56,272 nucleotides of DNA from NCBI GenBank assembly GCA_016934985.1, contig JAFGRU010000018.1:1-56272 (forward strand). The letters run 5' to 3'. This document shows positions 48,242-56,149 of this stretch, piece after piece. The notes beneath the pieces were generated by a model. It was not told where the DNA came from. It worked only from the letters and a program-made list of their open reading frames with translations, and made no database searches. The translations under genes and the position numbers were made by a program. This DNA comes from Deltaproteobacteria bacterium. GTDB lineage: Bacteria > Desulfobacterota > Desulfuromonadia > Desulfuromonadales > JAAYDE01. Every line of letters starts with the position of its first letter. Position 1 is the stretch's first letter.

Positions 48242-49216
48242 ATGCTATCCGACAACCCCAAAATCAGGGCGGCCCTTGGATCACTACTGGCAGCCGCTTT
48301 CCTCTGCGTTCTAAAGCTGACGATCGGCATCGTTACGGGATCTCTGGCTGTCCTCTCCTCCGGAATCGATTCTTTTCTCGATATTCTCATGTCCGGCATA
48401 AACTTTATCGCCATCCGCAGAGCCGAGGAGCCGCCGGACAAAGAACACCCGTTTGGACACGGCAAGTTTGAAACCGTTGCCACCCTTCTGCAATCCCTCT
48501 TTATTGCCGTTTCGGGTGCCTGGATCCTTTTTGAATCCTATCACCGTCTGAAGAAGGGCATCCATCTTTCCAATCTCGGCAGCGGCATGGCGGTTCTCCT
48601 GTTTGGAGCTGTGCTTTCCCTGTTCGTCAGCCGAATGCTCAGAAGAGTTGCCCGTGAAACCGACTCAGCCGCCCTCAAGGCCGACGCCATTCACTTCTCC
48701 ATGGATGTCTATACCAATGGCGCTCTCTTCGCCGGGTTAATGGCCATCTCTCTTTTTGGAATTACCTGGCTCGACCCGGTTCTTTCCATGCTGGTGGCAG
48801 TATATATTCTGATAGAATCGTTCCGTCTGCTGCGCTATGTCATGCGGGATATTCTCGACGTCGAACTTCCTGAGCCCCTGAGGCGGGAGATTATCTCTTT
48901 AATTGAAAGCTTCGACCTTGGCTTTGTCGGTTTTCATAACCTGCGGACACGGCGTGCCGGATCCCGCAAGATTATGGATTTTCACCTGGTTGTTTGCCGA
49001 AAAATCACTGTTGAGGAAGCCCATGATATTGCCGACGCCCTGGAAAAACGCATTGAAGAAGCCATTCTGGGCGCGGATGTCACCATTCATCTCGAGCCTT
49101 GTGAGCAACACCCCTGCCTGGGGTCTGAAACCTGCCCGGCAACCAAACAAAACGAAAATCAACCGACAAAAAAATGCTGGCGGAAGAACGAGGAGGAAAC
49201 ATCAGGGATTGAATAA
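48242..49216 (+). CDS. CDF-family divalent metal efflux protein, FieF-like
   Basis: Inner-membrane cation diffusion facilitator of 324 residues. Six helices lie between about residues 10 and 200. The metal site has D-x-x-x-D in GIDSFLDILMS (helix 2) and H-x-x-x-D in DAIHFSMDVYTN (helix 5), the DD-HD pattern of Fe/Zn exporters such as FieF. HPFGHGKFET is the family loop. A cytoplasmic domain follows. The last 40 residues form a Cys/His-rich tail (EPCEQHPCLG, then ETCP and KKCW) not usual for FieF. Confidence 0.85.
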   Translation: MLSDNPKIRAALGSLLAAAFLCVLKLTIGIVTGSLAVLSSGIDSFLDILMSGINFIAIRRAEEPPDKEHPFGHGKFETVATLLQSLFIAVSGAWILFESYHRLKKGIHLSNLGSGMAVLLFGAVLSLFVSRMLRRVARETDSAALKADAIHFSMDVYTNGALFAGLMAISLFGITWLDPVLSMLVAVYILIESFRLLRYVMRDILDVELPEPLRREIISLIESFDLGFVGFHNLRTRRAGSRKIMDFHLVVCRKITVEEAHDIADALEKRIEEAILGADVTIHLEPCEQHPCLGSETCPATKQNENQPTKKCWRKNEEETSGIE

Positions 49217-49320
49217 ATCAAATTCGCCGGAAAATCCCCACGAACAGGTTAGCCCGGACGTCGCATGGGTAAGACGAGGCCCTTCAGAACATTGAGGACC
49301 ACTGCAATAAAAGGGGGTTT

Positions 49321-49842
49321 TCACAACGGCGAAGTATTGACAAGTTCCTTCATGGTTTGCTGGTAAACCTTTTGATCCTGCGTTGAAAAACAAACAAATA
49401 TTACTTTTTCAACTGAGCGTGCAGTCTCCAGAAATGTTTTGACTTCACCGATAGCGATACGGCTGGCGCGCTGGATCGGGAAGCCGTAAACACCCGTGCT
49501 GATTGACGGAAAAGCGACGCGCCGGCACCCATTCTCTTCCGCCAGCTTAAGACTGTTACGATAGCAGCCGGCCAATTTTTCATCCTCGCCGCAACCACCG
49601 CCCTTCCAGATCGGCCCTACCGTATGGATAACAAAGCGGCTGGGAAGGGAATAACCTCTAGTAATTCTGGCCTCACCGGTTGGACATCCGCCAAGAGTCC
49701 GGCACTCTTCGAGAAGTTTTGGACCTGCACCCCGGTGAATGGCCCCATCAACACCCCCCCCGCCTAAAAGTGAGTTGTTTGCGGCGTTAACAATGGCGTC
49801 AACTTTCAGTTTTGTGATGTCACCCTGAACAATCTCCATCAT
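49321..49842 (-). CDS. Macro-domain protein, ADP-ribose binding/deacetylating
   Basis: A single macro domain of about 173 residues. The ATG at 49842 has GGGAGG five bases upstream; the next codon is also ATG. Motifs are [30 protein letters not shown] (ligand pocket), [22 protein letters not shown] and [12 protein letters not shown]. Relatives such as YmdB and MacroD2 hydrolyse O-acetyl-ADP-ribose or remove ADP-ribose from proteins. It lies downstream of the orphan ATPase on the same strand but beyond that gene's terminator. Confidence 0.88.
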   Translation of the reverse strand: MMEIVQGDITKLKVDAIVNAANNSLLGGGGVDGAIHRGAGPKLLEECRTLGGCPTGEARITRGYSLPSRFVIHTVGPIWKGGGCGEDEKLAGCYRNSLKLAEENGCRRVAFPSISTGVYGFPIQRASRIAIGEVKTFLETARSVEKVIFVCFSTQDQKVYQQTMKELVNTSPL

Positions 49843-49968
49843 TTTTTCCTCCCGGCGGCATGAATGCGCAAATTGCTTATTGGTTTTCGTTGTTATTGTA
49901 CCATCCTCTCTTATTTTTCGGGAAAGCATCAGCCAAGAATTAACGAATTGAAATTACTTTTAAATAAA

Positions 49969-49990
49969 AAATCCCGCAGTAGCGGGATTT
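49969..49990 (-). terminator. Terminator after the orphan ATPase
   Basis: Perfect stem AAATCCCGC / GCGGGATTT with a four-base loop and a T run on the minus strand, 38 bases after the ATPase stop. It separates that gene from the macro-domain gene. Confidence 0.85.
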
Positions 49991-50028
49991 TCCTGACAAA
50001 TAAGCGGATTGGCAAAGGTGGGTCGTCT

Positions 50029-52062
50029 TTAAACATCGAGGGGTGCAATGATATTCTCTTTGAAATCTATATAGTTTACCTTTTTGGCATCGAGGAATTG
50101 TTCCATGGCATCAGGGGTTTCACTTGTGGCAACAAGAACCTGGTTATCGAGAAGCTCAAGATCAATAAGGCGTGAATAAAAAGCTTTTTTGTCTTCGAAA
50201 CGGACATTCTGTTGAGAAGGCTCGTCAAAAAAACAGATTTGCGGATTATTGCATGGGAAAAAAGCTGCCGTTTGCTGCAGAGCAATGACAAAGGCCCAGG
50301 TCAGGCGAACAATATCGCTGGCTGAAAAATCGTGTTGAATATCCAAGCCTTCAAGGCCTGGCCGGTAGGTTTCCAAAGACAACTTCATTTTACCGGGATC
50401 GCCACTGGAAAAACCGAAACTTCTGGCATTGTCGATCATCAGGCTAAGAAATTTTTTCAGTTTCCGTTTGTCTTCCGGAGAATGATATTCCTTGCGAATG
50501 TTAGCCTGTTCAGCCAAAAGTTCTTTCCAACGTTTGGACAGTCTGCTGATCTCTGCTGTTTTCTGATCGATTTTTCCAATTAAAGACTCAAATTCCCGAA
50601 TTTTTTCTTTCTTCAGCAAAACATCTTTAATTTCGCCCGGGGGTACCTGTTTGACAGGAGGACTGTCCTTTTTCAGATGTTTGATCCTTTTGCGCAGTTC
50701 GGAAACTTTCAGATTTTTCTGTTCGAAGTTACGCCCCGTTTCATCCAGATTACTCTCAGCGGCTTCAAGCAGAATTACGGCTGCAAGCTTTTGTTTTTCA
50801 ATCTTTTCACGTTTGTTTTTGATGCTATAGAAAATACTGGCGGCGCTGTTTTGGGTACCTTGACTCACCCCTCTCTTCTCGCCCAGCAGCCCAAATTTAT
50901 CAGGAAAAACAGAGTCGAGTTCAACCTCGGTTTCCTTTTCTTCGAGTTGTTTTTCTAATTTGCCCAACTCCTTTTCCAAACCGCGGACCTTCTCCTGAAG
51001 AAATTTTATATTTTCCCTTTCATCAAAAAAGTTGTCTCGAAGTTCTGCCAAAGCAATCTGCTCAACTGCATATTTTTTTTCCAACAGAGCGATTTCGGTT
51101 TCCAGAGTAGCATCCATTTGGGGCTCAGCATATTCCCGCTCTGTTCCTTCCTGCTTGGAAAACTCCTCTTTTAGCGAAGAAACCAGCTTTTCAATGGAAA
51201 TCCAATTCTGGTGCCTGGCAATCATGACCATGGGAGGAGTGTAAGGATCGTAGGAAATAGTCGGTTTATGGGGGAAATTATGAACCTTGCCGCCAACCTC
51301 GCCAGCCATGCTCTGAAAGAAATCCTCAAGATCCGCCCACTGATTTTTGAGCTCTCCAATGGCTTCCGTCAGTTTGCGTTTTTTCCTTGAAATAGCTCCG
51401 ACATCAAGATTGAAAATAAACTCGAAAGCAGCCTGACGGGGTTGCTGAAGACCAAGAAAAGCAGTAAATCGATTGGGATCGAAATCCCATCCTTGCATCT
51501 GGTCGACGAAAATGAATGAGAAAATACACTCCAGGGGCAAAAGGTTTTCACTACCCTGATAATTGCCGACCAGGGGGAGTTTCCAGTTAAGAAAAGCAGC
51601 GAGCATGCCGTGAAAGGAGTTTATTTTCTCATTCTCTTCCTGACAGCCAAGCTCATAGAGGTGCTCCTGATAGAACTGGTCACGGGGATTGGAGAGCTTG
51701 GCTCCGTGAAAAACGGAAATCGTATCGGTGTCGGATTCACCGATAATCTGCCTTTTCAGGGTCAAAAACTGATTACTGGAGTTTCTAATTTCAAGTTCGA
51801 CAAAGGACTCGAGAACACTGTGAATTTCACCTTCAAAAAAAACCTCTCGTTTTAAAACTGGTTTTAAAATGGAGGTTCCTTCCCGGTCCAGCATTTTCTC
51901 AAGGCCAAGGGCATAAAGGATGGCATTAAGGACGGTAGTTTTCCCAGCGGATTTTTCAGCACGGATTACATTCAAGCCATCCTGAAGTTTCAGCAAGGTC
52001 CCAAACTTTTTTTTGGGAGTAACAATTGAGATTTTCAAACGATTAATGAATAAATTCTGCAT
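50029..52062 (-). CDS. Orphan SMC/ABC-type ATPase with coiled coil
   Basis: A 677-residue ATPase with split head domains. The Walker A at residues 34-43 (RAEKSAGKTT) lacks the usual first glycine. A predicted coiled coil spans roughly 330-560 (many Glu/Lys heptads such as VRGLEKELGKLEKQLEEKE). A signature-like SASDIVRLTWAF precedes Walker B, ICFFDEPSQQ, with D613-E614, and a SET-type H-loop (VLVATSETPD). There is no CxxC zinc hook, so it is not SbcC/Rad50. The DEPSQ motif recalls DUF3732-type ATPases of ABC-3C-like defence systems, but no middle or effector component is next to it. It ends with its own terminator. Function is unknown; a DNA-linked or defence role is inference. Confidence 0.75.
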   Translation of the reverse strand: MQNLFINRLKISIVTPKKKFGTLLKLQDGLNVIRAEKSAGKTTVLNAILYALGLEKMLDREGTSILKPVLKREVFFEGEIHSVLESFVELEIRNSSNQFLTLKRQIIGESDTDTISVFHGAKLSNPRDQFYQEHLYELGCQEENEKINSFHGMLAAFLNWKLPLVGNYQGSENLLPLECIFSFIFVDQMQGWDFDPNRFTAFLGLQQPRQAAFEFIFNLDVGAISRKKRKLTEAIGELKNQWADLEDFFQSMAGEVGGKVHNFPHKPTISYDPYTPPMVMIARHQNWISIEKLVSSLKEEFSKQEGTEREYAEPQMDATLETEIALLEKKYAVEQIALAELRDNFFDERENIKFLQEKVRGLEKELGKLEKQLEEKETEVELDSVFPDKFGLLGEKRGVSQGTQNSAASIFYSIKNKREKIEKQKLAAVILLEAAESNLDETGRNFEQKNLKVSELRKRIKHLKKDSPPVKQVPPGEIKDVLLKKEKIREFESLIGKIDQKTAEISRLSKRWKELLAEQANIRKEYHSPEDKRKLKKFLSLMIDNARSFGFSSGDPGKMKLSLETYRPGLEGLDIQHDFSASDIVRLTWAFVIALQQTAAFFPCNNPQICFFDEPSQQNVRFEDKKAFYSRLIDLELLDNQVLVATSETPDAMEQFLDAKKVNYIDFKENIIAPLDV

Positions 52063-52568
52063 CCCAGAAAATCCGAAAATGCAACCCGAAGACGGACAGC
52101 ACTATAAAAGGATTATTATAATTAATTTTTTCTTTTTTATTTGCAGGATACAGACCAAAACCGCAAAATTATCATGTCCCACCTTTTCCGTTTCCGGATC
52201 GATTTTCCCAATTTGTTATCATTACTGAAATACCCTATAATTTTCAACTATTTATAAATAAATTTATTCTAAGGATGAAAACCAATCAAAATTTTTTTGA
52301 GTCCATTTACCGGTGTTCAAAAAACCGTCTTTTCCTCATTTTTTTATTGAAAAGTAACAAATCTTTCCCACAGGAGTCCTCCTGGGAGACATTTATTGTA
52401 AAAATCGATAGTTAGACCATTACAAAAATAAATCATTTTTCCTGTTTAATCCTTTTTATCCGGTTACCAGGGAATGACTTGAATTTATTTACCATGGACA
52501 TCCCAGCACACCACACGGACCCTATACCCCTATATGGTTTAAATTTTTTTTCGAAAGAAGGTTTTGTC
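52063..52568. other. AT-rich divergent region ATPase / csoR
   Basis: 506 bp with no credible gene. It contains a near-palindrome CAGGAGTCCTCCTG at 52371-52384 without a T run (operator-like rather than terminator) and, close to csoR, a candidate metal-sensor operator at 52520-52537. Confidence 0.4.
52520..52537 (+). promoter_or_regulatory. Candidate CsoR-family operator
   Basis: The sequence CCTATACCCCTATATGG has a C4 tract flanked on both sides by TATA, the layout of operators bound by CsoR/RcnR-type repressors (A/T-rich flanks around a G or C tract). It lies 32 bases before the csoR ATG, where an autoregulatory site is expected. It overlaps a possible -10 element. Not tested. Confidence 0.4.
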
Positions 52569-52847
52569 ATGGGGCTTTGCGGAACAGATCAGGAAAATGA
52601 ACGTATTATCAAAAGGTTGAATCGGGTCGAAGGCCAGGTTCGGGGATTGCGAAATATGGTGGAAAAGAATTCTGACTGCATGGCTGTTCTCGGTCAACTG
52701 GCATCCGTTTCCTGAGCCCTCAAAGGGGTCTGTCTGCAAGTTCTGGAGGATCACATGCACGGTTGCGTCCTGCGGGCTGTTCTGGACGGCGGGAAAGACA
52801 AAGAACTGGTTCGCGAACTGGTATCCCACCTTAAAAAAATGGCCTGA
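52569..52847 (+). pseudogene. CsoR/RcnR-type metal-sensing repressor with in-frame UGA
   Basis: The 92-codon frame begins MGLCGTDQEN with AAGAAGG eight bases upstream and continues ERIIKRLNRVEGQVRGL, the family signature. Codon 49 is TGA (52713-52715), and the same frame goes on with ALKGVCLQVLEDHMHGCV to a second TGA at 52845-52847. C37, H62 and C66 match the x-y-z metal ligands of CsoR-type sensors, so both halves are preserved. The UGA replaces a small residue in the A-V-R-A-A-L helix position, not a metal ligand. No convincing SECIS hairpin follows. A nonsense mutation is the simplest view; a sequencing error or selenocysteine are alternatives. Confidence 0.7.
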
Positions 52848-52848
52848 G

Positions 52849-53652
52849 ATGGCCGACGGCTGGCACATGGGAACCCACATGGCTGCCCTTGGAACAGCCC
52901 TTTTTGCCTACCGCTTTGCCCGCAGGCACGCTGAAAGTCCCCGCTACACTTTCGGAACCGGGAAAGCCGGTGTCTTGAGCGGTTATACCAGTGCCGTTAT
53001 TCTGGGTATTGCGGCCCTGAGGATCTCCTACGAAACAATCCATCGCTTGGTTAACCCGGTGGAGATATATTTCAATGAGGCCTTAATAGTCGCGGTCATC
53101 GGCCTGGCGGTTAATGTGGTAAGTGCCATACTTCTTCACCACGGCAGCCACGATCATGGGGGACATGTCCAAGACCACTCCCATGATCATGACGACCACA
53201 ACCTGCGGGCCGCCTATCTTCATGTGATGGCGGATGCGCTGACCTCTGTTTTTGCCATTGCTGCCCTGCTGGCGGGAAAACATTTCGGCTGGCACTTTCT
53301 CGATCCTCTCATGGGAGTTGTCGGAGGCATCCTTATCGGTCGCTGGGCTCTGGGCCTGTTACGTGAAACAGGGGGTATACTGCTTGATGAGGTCAGGGAC
53401 GAAAAGGAAAAAGAATCCTTGCGCCAAATCCTTGAGGCGGACGGGGAAAGCCGGGTGGCCGACCTGCACCTGTGGCGGGTTAATGCCAGTGAGCTTTCCC
53501 TTGCTGCCACCATTGTCACTGGCAAAAACAACTCCCCGGATTATTACCGAGCCCTGGTGAATAAATTTCCTCGCGTTATTCACGCCACACTTGAGGTTCA
53601 ACGCTGCCAGGATTCAAGCTGTTTTTGCCGGGAAACCCAAAAAACCGTGTAA
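52849..53652 (+). CDS. CDF-family cation efflux protein, DmeF-like, N-terminally truncated
   Basis: A 267-residue protein resembling DmeF-type Co/Ni exporters. It starts with ADGWHMGTHMAALG, which is normally in helix 2, so about 60-70 residues including the first helix are missing. The rest is intact: PRYTFGTGKAGVLSG, FNEALIVAVIGLAVN, a His-rich loop (HGSHDHGGH ... HSHDHDDHN), AAYLHVMADALTSV and GLLRETGGILLDE. The ATG follows the csoR TGA by one base and has no ribosome-binding site. ATGGCC occurs both at the csoR end (52839-52844) and at this start (52849-52854), which could mark a deletion between short repeats. Confidence 0.7.
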   Translation: MADGWHMGTHMAALGTALFAYRFARRHAESPRYTFGTGKAGVLSGYTSAVILGIAALRISYETIHRLVNPVEIYFNEALIVAVIGLAVNVVSAILLHHGSHDHGGHVQDHSHDHDDHNLRAAYLHVMADALTSVFAIAALLAGKHFGWHFLDPLMGVVGGILIGRWALGLLRETGGILLDEVRDEKEKESLRQILEADGESRVADLHLWRVNASELSLAATIVTGKNNSPDYYRALVNKFPRVIHATLEVQRCQDSSCFCRETQKTV

Positions 53653-53752
53653 CTGCTCATCGTGATGAACTTGCAACACCCCTGGAAAAGGCATCTGGCG
53701 CCGGGTTGGCGACAGCAATGTCCCATGGATGGGTTTATCCGGTTTTTGGAAT

Positions 53753-53779
53753 GGGTGGTCAAAAGCCATCCACCACCCA
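53753..53779 (+). other. Inverted repeat between convergent genes
   Basis: GGGTGGT and ACCACCC arms separated by 12-13 bases lie between the cation exporter and the convergent cyclotransferase gene. No T run follows on either strand, so a terminator role is uncertain. Confidence 0.35.
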
Positions 53780-53819
53780 GGGGAATAGTATCAAAACTGT
53801 TTAATCAATTGACAATCTA

Positions 53820-54329
53820 TCAGTCCTGCGGGGGCCAGACGGAAATAAAACGGGCGCCACGGAGTTGGTCTTTTTTTGAGTCGCCCGCAACCACATAAGT
53901 CCAGGCCGTTTTTCTCCCGGCAGGCGAATCAACCAATACAAGCGCCCGCTGATAGAGGCTATTTCCGGACGGGGAAAAATTTTCATATTCATCGATGTCA
54001 GGAAGGGTTTCTAGAGGATTTTCAAGTCTTAGAATTTCACCAAGGATTTCCTGCCACTCAGCCCCGGCACCCTGGCTAAAGGGTTTTCCTGAACATAGGC
54101 CCGCCATCTGTTTTTCCAGAGCAGTATCCTTTGGAATATCCCCACTTCCAAAAGCAAGAATATCCTCTTGGGGGACCTCCAAAATGGGGTAGCCTTCAGG
54201 AAGCAGATACAACCGCCCCCTCAGTCTGGCAGGGGAAACCAGGGCGGCATTGCGGCAAAACCGGTCATGGGCGGGATGGCATTTCTTGAGAGTTCCGTAG
54301 ACAAAAAGATTAATGGAAGTCTGCTTCAT
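53820..54329 (-). CDS. Gamma-glutamylcyclotransferase-like (AIG2/GGCT) protein
   Basis: A 169-residue protein beginning INLFVYGTLKKCHPAHD, the substrate-loop motif YGTL of the GGCT fold, followed by RGRLYLLPEGYPIL and a later catalytic-type Glu in DIDEYENF. YQRALVLV is the next family strand. Family members form 5-oxoproline from gamma-glutamyl compounds, though many bacterial ones are uncharacterised. The ATG faces away from cheR across the structured region at 54370-54500. Confidence 0.8.
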   Translation of the reverse strand: MKQTSINLFVYGTLKKCHPAHDRFCRNAALVSPARLRGRLYLLPEGYPILEVPQEDILAFGSGDIPKDTALEKQMAGLCSGKPFSQGAGAEWQEILGEILRLENPLETLPDIDEYENFSPSGNSLYQRALVLVDSPAGRKTAWTYVVAGDSKKDQLRGARFISVWPPQD

Positions 54330-54371
54330 TTCCGGTCTGGTAAACTGAAATTATTAAGTCGGGATTTTTCA

Positions 54372-54492
54372 TGAAAACTTTTGCTGAAACTGTCAATTGC
54401 ACGCCATCTCAAGCCGTGTTCCCCCCTGCTCTTCGACGTACTGCCGGTACGCCTGCGAAGCAAGTCGCCTGGCTTGGCCTGACGCACGTTTA
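54372..54492 (+). repeat. GC-rich structured intergenic element with a 40-codon ORF
   Basis: The core at 54431-54460 folds as CTTCG-a-CGTAC, loop TGCCG, GTACG-cctg-CGAAG. It lies in an otherwise unexplained 230-bp gap between the GGCT gene and cheR. One frame is open for 40 codons from ATG 54371 to TAA 54491 but has no ribosome-binding site. The composition contrasts with flanking sequence. It looks like a dispersed REP-like element, but no second copy is in the window. Confidence 0.35.
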
Positions 54493-54559
54493 ACCGTTTC
54501 GTGACCAGGCATCATGACAAATCCGGGCGAGGAACATCTTTTGCCTTTAAACCCTTAAT

Positions 54560-55390
54560 GTGGGGAACAACCTGAAAGACCTTCATTGCATTGAATTCCT
54601 GCAAAATATCCTGCCTCGCCTTTCCCTGCGCTGGTCCGGGTACCGGAAAGTCCATGGGCAAGTTTGCAAAAGGATACGTCGCCGCATTCAGGAGTTACAC
54701 CTCGCCGACCTCGCCAGCTACCATTCCTATCTCAAAAAGCATCCGGCTGAATGGAGCATCCTGAAGGACCTTTGCCGGATAACCATCTCCCGTTTTTACC
54801 GGGACAGGGTAGTATTCCAAATTCTGGAGAAACAGATACTGCCCCTTTTGGCGGAAACATCTGAAAAAAGGGGAGAAAAAGCCCTGCGCTGCTGGAGTGC
54901 GGGCTGTGCATCGGGAGAAGAGCCTTATACCCTGGCCCTGCTCTGGGATTTACGCTTAAAACCCCAATACCCCCAAATAAATTTCCAGGTTATTGCCACG
55001 GATGTCGCCCCCGAGTGTTTAAAACGTGCCGAAGAGGCCTGCTACCCCTTCAGTTCTATCAGAGAACTTCCAGAGGATATAAAAACCCAAGGTTTTTGTT
55101 TAAGGGCGGGCGGTTACCATCTGCAGCCGACTTTTCGAACTTACATCAGCTTTTTAAGAGAAGACATTCAGGACAGTCACCCAAACAGCCACTATGATTT
55201 GATTCTCTGCCGCAACCTGGTCTTTACCTATTTTGAGGAAGATTTTCAGGCGAAGATATTATCGCACCTGGCAGAGCGGCTGGCGCCGGGAGGTTTTCTG
55301 GTCATTGGCGCCCATGAAAAGCTCCCCCCGGGAACAGGATTAAAAGAGGTCGCAAACTGCTTCTATCAGAAATGCAGCCTCAGGAATTAA
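54560..55390 (+). CDS. CheR-type protein-glutamate methyltransferase
   Basis: SAM-dependent methyltransferase of 276 residues that would methylate chemoreceptor glutamates. It has the CheR N-terminal helical domain, ISRFYRDRVVFQIL (receptor-tail contact), the SAM motif CWSAGCASGEEPYTLA at 111-126, ATDVAPECLKRA and YDLILCRNLVFTYF, where CheR usually has NVLIYF. The GTG start lies four codons after an in-frame stop and has no obvious ribosome-binding site. No other chemotaxis gene is nearby, so it is an orphan or belongs to a distant cluster. Confidence 0.83.
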   Translation: MGNNLKDLHCIEFLQNILPRLSLRWSGYRKVHGQVCKRIRRRIQELHLADLASYHSYLKKHPAEWSILKDLCRITISRFYRDRVVFQILEKQILPLLAETSEKRGEKALRCWSAGCASGEEPYTLALLWDLRLKPQYPQINFQVIATDVAPECLKRAEEACYPFSSIRELPEDIKTQGFCLRAGGYHLQPTFRTYISFLREDIQDSHPNSHYDLILCRNLVFTYFEEDFQAKILSHLAERLAPGGFLVIGAHEKLPPGTGLKEVANCFYQKCSLRN

Positions 55391-55394
55391 CCGT

Positions 55395-56093
55395 CTAAAC
55401 CTTTGCGAGGAGGTAATCGAGAATGCTGAACATGGCGTCGTTTATGGCACAGAAACAGCCCATTGGAGGCGCCAGCATCTCGTCGGCGGTCTGGATGAAC
55501 TTCCCTTCAACAATTTCATCGCCGCAGTGCTCGACCAGAGAACGAATACTGTCAGGGGTCGACTCCAGATGAAACTGCAGACCAAGCACCCGCTCATCAT
55601 ACAGGAATGCCTGATTGCTGCACCCATCGCTCTCAATCAGTTGAACGGCCCCCGGCGGTATGGAAAAGGTGTCGCCATGCCATTGAAAAACGGCTGTATC
55701 TTTCGGGAAAAACGCGCCAATGCCGGACTGTCTCCCCTCCCCGGTCAAGTTTACGGGGAACCAGCCAATCTCTTTATACTTGCCGGGGAATACACGTCCG
55801 CCCAAAACGTCGGCAAGCAGCTGAGCCCCGAGACATATCCCCAGAACCGGCTTTCCCGCGTCAACAACCTTGCGAATGAAGATTTTTTCCCCAACCAGCC
55901 AGGGATACTTCTCTTCCTCGAAAATGTTCATGGGCCCACCCATTATCACCAGTAAATCGATGTCCGTCAAAGCGGGAAAAGCCTCGCAACCAAAGAGCCT
56001 GGTAACCGTCAAGGTGTGTCCATTGACCCGGGCATAGTCCGCTATGATGCCAGGGCCCTCAAAAGAAACGTGCTGAAGATAATGAATACGCAT
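55395..56093 (-). CDS. Class-I glutamine amidotransferase-like protein
   Basis: A stand-alone GATase1 domain of 232 residues. MGGPMNIFEEEKYPWL, the nucleophile C87 in LGICLGAQLLADVLGG, and H175/E177 in LQFHLESTPD form a complete triad. It resembles the GMP-synthase-like amidotransferases annotated YfeJ/GuaA1; some relatives act as gamma-glutamyl-hydrolases. No synthetase partner is adjacent. Convergent with cheR, with four bases between stops. Confidence 0.85.
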   Translation of the reverse strand: MRIHYLQHVSFEGPGIIADYARVNGHTLTVTRLFGCEAFPALTDIDLLVIMGGPMNIFEEEKYPWLVGEKIFIRKVVDAGKPVLGICLGAQLLADVLGGRVFPGKYKEIGWFPVNLTGEGRQSGIGAFFPKDTAVFQWHGDTFSIPPGAVQLIESDGCSNQAFLYDERVLGLQFHLESTPDSIRSLVEHCGDEIVEGKFIQTADEMLAPPMGCFCAINDAMFSILDYLLAKV

Positions 56094-56149
56094 AATTGAA
56101 CGTAATTTCCTGTATAAAAAACAATTTTCATATCAAGGAGTTCAGCTGA

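Noticed and set aside
52713-52750. Bacterial SECIS element after the csoR UGA
   Set aside because: Only a weak four-base CCTC/GAGG pairing could be drawn, with poor inner pairing; not enough to call selenocysteine.
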